From contig CM060975.1 of NCBI GenBank assembly GCA_030765065.1, positions 163,714,993 through 163,778,992 on the forward strand: DNA of 64,000 nucleotides, read 5' to 3'. Of the stretch, positions 60,477 to 64,000 are shown piece after piece. This DNA is from Deroplatys truncata. Lineage: Eukaryota > Arthropoda > Insecta > Mantodea > Mantidae. Below the pieces are notes generated by a model that made no database searches, had not been told where the DNA came from, and saw only the letters and a list, made by a program, of their open reading frames with translations. Within the stretch, counting starts at the first letter, position 1, and each line of letters begins with the position of its first letter. The position numbers were made by a program, and so were the translations under genes.

Positions 60477-63007
60477 GTTTAATTTTATGCCCTCTTATCA
60501 CATCGGAAAATTAGGAATAGTTTTCTGATACATTCTGTATAAGCCCACTGTATATTGCGGTGAAGATTAGCTTCAGATAGCTGTTATTGAGGTTGTGACG
60601 TCCTAAACTGGCTTCTTTTCGACTTCGCTCTTGCAAATGTAGCAATAAATTGTCCTGATTCTACAATGTACCTACTTGAGATGCAAATAAAAATGATATT
60701 GGTTACATTACTTAATGGGCTAATGATGCCTCGACGAATGTTTAAGCTAATTATTACTGTACAACTCGTATTATCGTGGGTTTGTCTTTCCACCTTTAAT
60801 TTTGTCTGCACGCGTAAAACAACTCATGTTCTGCTGTGTGGAGTTGAAATTCTATACACAAAAGTTTCAACAAACTGTTTACACACATTTCGGTATAGTT
60901 AGAATTGTTGAAAATCTGAGGATAGTTTATAAGAAGAACTAAAAGGTGTATTTCCCCAAAATATCTGCTAAATTTCTGAATAGTTTTTGTTTCTAATTTT
61001 GAAATAATTTCCTGTAAATTGGCTTGGTGAGTATTATCTAAGGCATTTAAGTCTGCTATTATTCACACTCATTTTACATGAACTTGTGAACTATTTATAG
61101 TATGGCTAACGTCGTCCTCGAGTACTGGCTTGGCATGCCAACTGCTCGAGGCACTGTAGTAACTTTACATTTTCAGTGCGAAGAGTTTCGAAAGTGTGCG
61201 TATTTTTAACATAACTTGTTTTATAACGATTTTTCATTCGAAAACGACAGGACCAGCAAAGGTATTTATTCAATTTTGCACACCCACTGAAGCAAGGCCA
61301 ATTTAAATACCAAGAGATATCAAAAGTCCATTACAACCAATCGGATTCCGTCATTATAATACTCGTTTAAACTTGAAGGGACTTGATTCTCATGTTTTTA
61401 TTGTTTGTTAATGAAAATGAACCAAAATATTTTTTGAAAATGTTCAGTAAAACTATTGCATGTATTTACTTGACGGACATCATTGTTTATATACGAAGCC
61501 ATTTGCACTTCATAAATGCAAATACAAGCAAGAGTGTTGGAGAGAAAACAAGTAAAGCACAATGCTCCCCGTAATTGTTAACAGTATACTGGCCTCTGTA
61601 CACAATTGCTTTCTACGCCATTTAACAGGCTTGTCACTGACCACTTAGGGCATTGTCACCGGCCCAGCTGGACGGTAACACGCGTAGGAAATTGGCTTCC
61701 TTTGTACCTACGAGTTGCTTTTCAAACTAGCTCTCTATTTACGACGACAATCTTTACAAAAAACGCAGTATCTTGAGTTTTATACGTAATTTATTGACGT
61801 GAAGATATAAATAATTAAATAAAGAAATGATGGTAAGATGAGAGATAATTGTAAGAAATAATTTACGTATATTAAATCAATGTATAATGTATTAAGCTTG
61901 AGTTGAAAGATTTGTCCGGAGAAAAAGGTCATTAGGGAGTTAAGTCATCAATCATTAGTAACAGCCGAGTAACGAACGCGGAACATAAACGTTCCTGGGA
62001 TGCAGTTAAAGGTTGAGTTCAGTACGTTTGCATAGCCATGTATCAGGAATTCTGTAAATTAGAAAGGGAATGGAATTCTGAGATTCGATGAGGTACCGCA
62101 CAGCAACAAGGCAGAGATGCATACATAGGATTTTAAGATTGGACCGGGTGAGATGGAACGTTGGGAGGGATAGCGTGATATAGGCGGAGCTTAAGATAAG
62201 TGCACGCATTCTAAATCACATTCACATTCGTGACTCCCCTGAGATTTTTGGCTCTTCTATGTCTTACTCTCTTGCGTAATTTTTGAGCTGTGTAGCGCAC
62301 ATGAACATGCCAGCGTTGGAAAGATTTAGCATCTACTGAGAGGCATCTTTCTGAGCAACATTTTTGCGACTTATGCAACTGATGCTTCGCTTAATTATTG
62401 TTATAGAATTAATTAATTCATAAATTCAACAGTTGGCGACTCTTCTCAAACTGAACATTTTTAGTCAACATTAAAATTTATCAACTTACTAAACTGGTGT
62501 TATCCTTTCAAAATAAGCTCACGCATAGCCATGAGATAAAGAACTCATAGCTACACCTACACTAGAGCAGTTGGCGCACGACACAACGCAGAACAAACTA
62601 CGAGATGATATAAAACTCCTCTAGAGCAGGTAAAGTTATAAAGATTTGAAGCATGGAGCGGCATAAAGGTTATCGTACCACGAGTGGCTTCAGTTTTAAA
62701 GTTTCATTAGATATGATTAGAAAATTTTATATATTTTACACTGTTTTAGCCAACGACACCTATAACTCCCACACCACACCCATGCCATCGAGGAAGTCAT
62801 GAAGCACTAAGCTTCTAAACTTCAAACTAGAAGTGTTTAAAGTGTATAATACTTTACTATAATAATCCTTAGGGGCTGGTAGGTAATATATAGTAACAGA
62901 TTTTTAATATGGAGGGATTCATAGAATGCATGTAGAAACAGCTTCGTTTTCTGTTACCACTTCATCCATATAAAATCACGTCGCATAAATTTAGTGAGCA
63001 TTTGTAG
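60477..63007. other. Unassigned sequence
   Basis: 2.5 kb without a recognised gene, repeat or RNA. Short open frames at 60584-60902 and 61383-61574 have no recognised relatives and no splice context that I could defend. Confidence 0.4.
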
Positions 63008-63340
63008 TCACTTGAGCCTCCTCTGTCCTTCCAACACTGCTTGATTCTGTCTGGCATCGTGTCTATTTGTTTGACACACATTTCTTGGATTATGTTGCGC
63101 CAGAGGTCGATGATTGAGAACGCAATAGTTTTTAGACTTAATTTTCCCGATTTCCAACCATTTTTGTACCAAACGTTCGAAAGGCATTCACATAAATCCT
63201 CCTTGTTGACGATAGTAGCTTAGCATCTGCACGGCCTTATTGAAAGGTATTCAACAGTGAACTTAGACTTAAGGCATGGGACATTATCCTGCTGATAGAT
63301 TAAGCTTCATTCACCAAGCATGTTGCAGAAAGCAGCATGA
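63008..63340 (-). pseudogene. Tc1-like transposase C-terminal remnant
   Basis: The minus strand reads YQQDNVPCLKSKFTVEYL (QQDN at 63294-63283, containing the second catalytic Asp) and, in another frame, IIDLWRNIIQEMC followed by IDTMPDRIKQCWKDRGG, the typical Tc1 C-terminus 'LW..I...W..IP......L..SMP.R...V....G'. The segment between them with the 'SPDLNP' box is deleted or scrambled. Inactive fossil, unrelated by eye to the Tc1-like element at 34 kb beyond family level. The DNA from 63341 to the window end is unassigned. Confidence 0.6.
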
Positions 63341-64000
63341 CTTCTTGAAATATTTAGCACTGTTTGTTGATTCAGTAGCGTCAAGCACTTTCCTATGCTA
63401 CTTTAAGCATTTGAAATTGTATCTAAAGTTGTTTTAGAGCAAGAGTATCAGAAACCGTAGCAGCAAAAGTGTGAAAATGAAGTCTAAATAGTCCGGACAA
63501 GTCTTCACCACATATTTGTATTACTGTCAGTTAACTATAACATTAGGACAAAGCTTCATCACAAGGGGAAGGGAGGAGCTCCTCGTAGGATGCTAGACTT
63601 GCTGTGGTATACCATTAATAAAAAACACTTTTCTGAGGCTTGAGTCAAGAATGGTCTCATGCTGCCCTCAAATCAACTGGATTTTGGTCAGAAAACCCAA
63701 AACAACGGACATCTCGCATTCGGGAGGTTGCGTTCCAATTCCATATACGAACCAATTTCACTGTTTTTGTTTTTTTCTTTTTTGGTTTCCCTCAGTCTCC
63801 AAGTAATAGGAGACGAGATATTCAACAAGATATCTCAGAGTTTTAATAAAAAAAAAGTTGAAACAAAATAGATCTAGGAAGAAGACTACTTGAATAAGGC
63901 TATCCATAAGTTACCCAAGCAGATGTTACAGGAAGATTACTAATGAACTAAAATAATCTTTCCGGCATCACATTAATACGGGTTTGTATCCACAGAACCT

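Overview
The window is animal nuclear DNA, almost certainly from an insect with a large, transposon-rich genome. It is AT-rich, has spliced genes, tRNA-headed SINEs, degenerate mariner/Tc1 transposases, LINE and Gypsy fossils, and one cuticular-protein gene with arthropod-style splice sites and core promoter. The mix of transposase families reminds me of polyneopteran insects such as cockroaches, but that is recall, not something tested here.

Layout. 1-3.2 kb: a mariner fossil, a degraded copy of the window's main repeat, an (AAT)n tract and two inverted-repeat elements. 3.9-9.3 kb: the only convincing host gene, a three-exon minus-strand cuticular protein gene (exons 9139-9144, 8101-8385, 4067-4369; 197 aa) with TATA box and initiator, whose second intron holds LINE and SINE debris. 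A duplicate of its signal-peptide exon lies upstream at about 10 kb. 10.4-11.6 kb: a broken mariner-superfamily transposase. 11.6-23.25 kb: a dense array of two oligo(A)-ended modules, here called A (about 230 bp) and B (about 620-690 bp), interrupted by a solo LTR. 23.3-27.2 kb: older inverted copies of the same family, one split by a 991-bp foldback element. 27.7-29 kb: SINEs. 29.8-32.1 kb: a fresh A+B unit and a second LTR. 32.1-35.5 kb: the 3' end of a LINE carrying two nested insertions (a SINE and a Tc1-like element). 35.5-40 kb: another repeat copy, a fragment of an unknown protein family, an 86-bp stray copy of the Tc1-like element and a second mariner-superfamily transposase. 40.8-47.7 kb: a nearly complete but dead Gypsy LTR retrotransposon. 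49-53.7 kb: SINE and mariner scraps, otherwise unassigned. 53.7-60.5 kb: a second cluster of A/B-family copies on both strands, including one complete unit inserted into another with a 4-bp target duplication. 60.5-64 kb: mostly unassigned, with a Tc1 fossil near 63 kb.

The most interesting feature is the A/B repeat family. Modules are joined in several orders, always at short A-runs; complete A+B units also occur singly and as a clean insertion, so the family behaves both like a satellite and like a non-autonomous mobile element. No coding capacity is credible in it. Every transposase and reverse transcriptase in the window is visibly broken, so none could mobilise anything from here. All alignments were made by eye.
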